From Coccinella septempunctata (lineage: Eukaryota; Arthropoda; Insecta; Coleoptera; Coccinellidae): a stretch of 64,000 nt of DNA. Position numbers and translations under genes: made by a program. This document shows positions 62,895 to 64,000 of the stretch, piece by piece (the stretch's first letter is position 1; each line of letters opens with the position of its first letter). Location: assembly GCF_907165205.1 (NCBI RefSeq), contig NC_058190.1, forward strand, positions 5,464,001 through 5,528,000, read 5' to 3'. Under the pieces are notes generated by a model. The model worked only from the letters and a program-made list of their open reading frames with translations, did not search any database and was not told the DNA's origin.

Positions 62895-64000
62895 CGTGCG
62901 GGAATGGATTAGCAGATGTTTTTCCCGCACCTGTTGGGGAAGTGACTCTTTACAGTTTGCCAATAATGAAAGTACTAATATTAATAACATTACTATAAAA
63001 ATGTTTGTGAAAGAGAAGCACACAAGGATTTCAAATTATTTTGAGAATTGGGTTGACAGATATCTGGACTATGATTTTAACCTTCATTTTCGTATGACTA
63101 GGGAAATATTTAAATTATTATTAAGAGAAGTCGACTTCATGAACATGAAACACGAAAAAAGTACATTCGACTTCGGAGGTAAGAAGAAAATTGACACGGA
63201 AAAGGCCCTTTGTTCTAAGTTTGCTACAGGAGATACACTGATCTCCACCGCTGGCAGGTTTGATGTAGCTGTATCAACTATGCACGATCTTTCATACCAT
63301 TATATTAAAAATATTAGCACTACTATCAAAAAAGTTCATTTGTTGAAGAGTTTAGTGTGAAATGTTATCCAGGTAACAAAAAAATAATCTTATATCAGCA
63401 GTTGGTATGCATCTGAATTAATTCTTATTTCTGATTCATTGCCTCCAGTTTAGGCGTTATCCTTCTTTAATTATTTGTTAAAGATTTTTTTGCATATAGA
63501 TGTTATTGGGGCGATTGAAGGTACGCATATCAATTGTACAGTACCTGATTGTCAGCATGACAGTTATCAGAACAGGAAGTTGTCACATTCAATAGTCATT
63601 CAAGGAATTTGCACAAGGAATAAAATCTTCATGAATGTTTGTATTGGATTTCCAGGATCTGTTCATGATGCAAGGGTAAAATTTAAAAATTTATATTTTA
63701 TAAGCAAAAATATTGGAGAATAATTTTCAGGTTTTGAAAGAATCTTCTTTGAATAAACAAATTTATTTAAAGGAAAAGGAATTTCTCGTTGCTAAAAATT
63801 ACTATTCAGTGGGGGATTCTGCTTATCCTTGTGGTTAATGACACCATATCGGTATAATGAATGTTTAATTATAATTATTTATTGTTGATTGTTTTTCTTT
63901 AGTGATACCGGTCGCCTATCAATTAAAGAAAAATATCACAATACAATTTTAAGTTGTACAAGGGTTGTTATTGAAAATGCATTTGGTTTATTAAAGGGGC
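62895..64000 (+). pseudogene. Harbinger transposase Z, runs off the window
   Basis: Same subfamily and exon layout as Y. Exon 1 to about 63357 (ISNYFENWVDRYLDYDFNLH, TREIFKLLLREVDF; first in-frame ATG 63001), exon 63500-63675 (VIGAIEGTHI, first Asp replaced by Glu; GFPGSVHDAR), exon 63731-63851 (VGDSAYPC, second Asp kept, then a shift), exon from 63903 (DTGRLSIKEK, TRVVIENAFGLLKG with Glu). Truncated by the window end. Confidence 0.85.

Noticed and set aside
1..64000. Search for tRNA/rRNA genes and bacterial-style operons
   Set aside because: No cloverleaf box A/B pair or rRNA-like block was noticed; introns and element families are eukaryotic throughout.

Overview
The window is eukaryotic, AT-rich, intron-bearing DNA that looks like an insect genome. 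A beetle is plausible, but the species cannot be named from sequence alone. Splice sites, THAP, MADF/BESS and YqaJ proteins, and families such as DIRS, Crypton, Penelope, mariner, Tigger and PIF/Harbinger all fit an arthropod. Almost every stretch with coding potential is a mobile element or a fossil of one. The one recognisable piece of a conserved cellular gene is the C-terminal part of a Cdc25/String phosphatase at the left edge (50-788), which carries an in-frame stop. No tRNA, rRNA or CRISPR was seen.

0.05-10.4 kb. A minus-strand Copia retrotransposon (5' LTR 10177-10422, gag/protease pieces at 9574-10084 and 1220-1770) is split by a 7.8 kb DNA transposon with perfect 22-bp inverted ends and an AT target duplication (1771-9571). 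That element encodes a broken THAP/HTH/DDE transposase at its left and a YqaJ-type exonuclease gene at its right, the combination I associate with ISL2EU. It also contains a full-length, uninterrupted 936-codon P-element/THAP9-like transposase. A 135-bp MITE sits in the Copia fragment.

10.4-28.8 kb. This is a graveyard of a LINE 3' end, Harbinger copies, a near-complete Tigger (16024-18184), two mariner fragments, a P-like fragment, a CR1/L2-like LINE end and a truncated Gypsy. The Gypsy has an unusual CCHC ORF after its integrase and is fused to four clean Harbinger exons.

28.8-34.6 kb. A Copia fragment is split by a 1.46 kb P-derived deletion element. It is followed by a Penelope GIY-YIG fragment with a hammerhead-ribozyme-like motif, a Helitron-like end, and an intact 435-codon ORF resembling an RNA-virus capsid gene (candidate endogenous viral element). 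A second, broken relative lies at 55.3-56.1 kb.

34.6-42.1 kb. A complete DIRS element (inverted terminal repeats, internal complementary region, gag, RT/RNaseH/Dam-like domain, tyrosine recombinase) is interrupted by a 5'-inverted (twin-primed) Jockey-like LINE. The LINE endonuclease fragment is fused in frame to the DIRS reverse transcriptase.

42.1-56.1 kb. Contents are a Crypton recombinase fossil, an internally deleted Harbinger with its SANT-like partner, and a Gypsy containing a Copia whose right half appears rebuilt by recombination with a solo-LTR allele. A LINE with a foldback insertion and the second viral-like fragment follow.

56.1-64 kb. Three Harbinger copies lie in a row. Two of them each keep a convergent MADF/SANT partner gene, and these two are arranged head to head. 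Two further MITEs sit inside one transposase.
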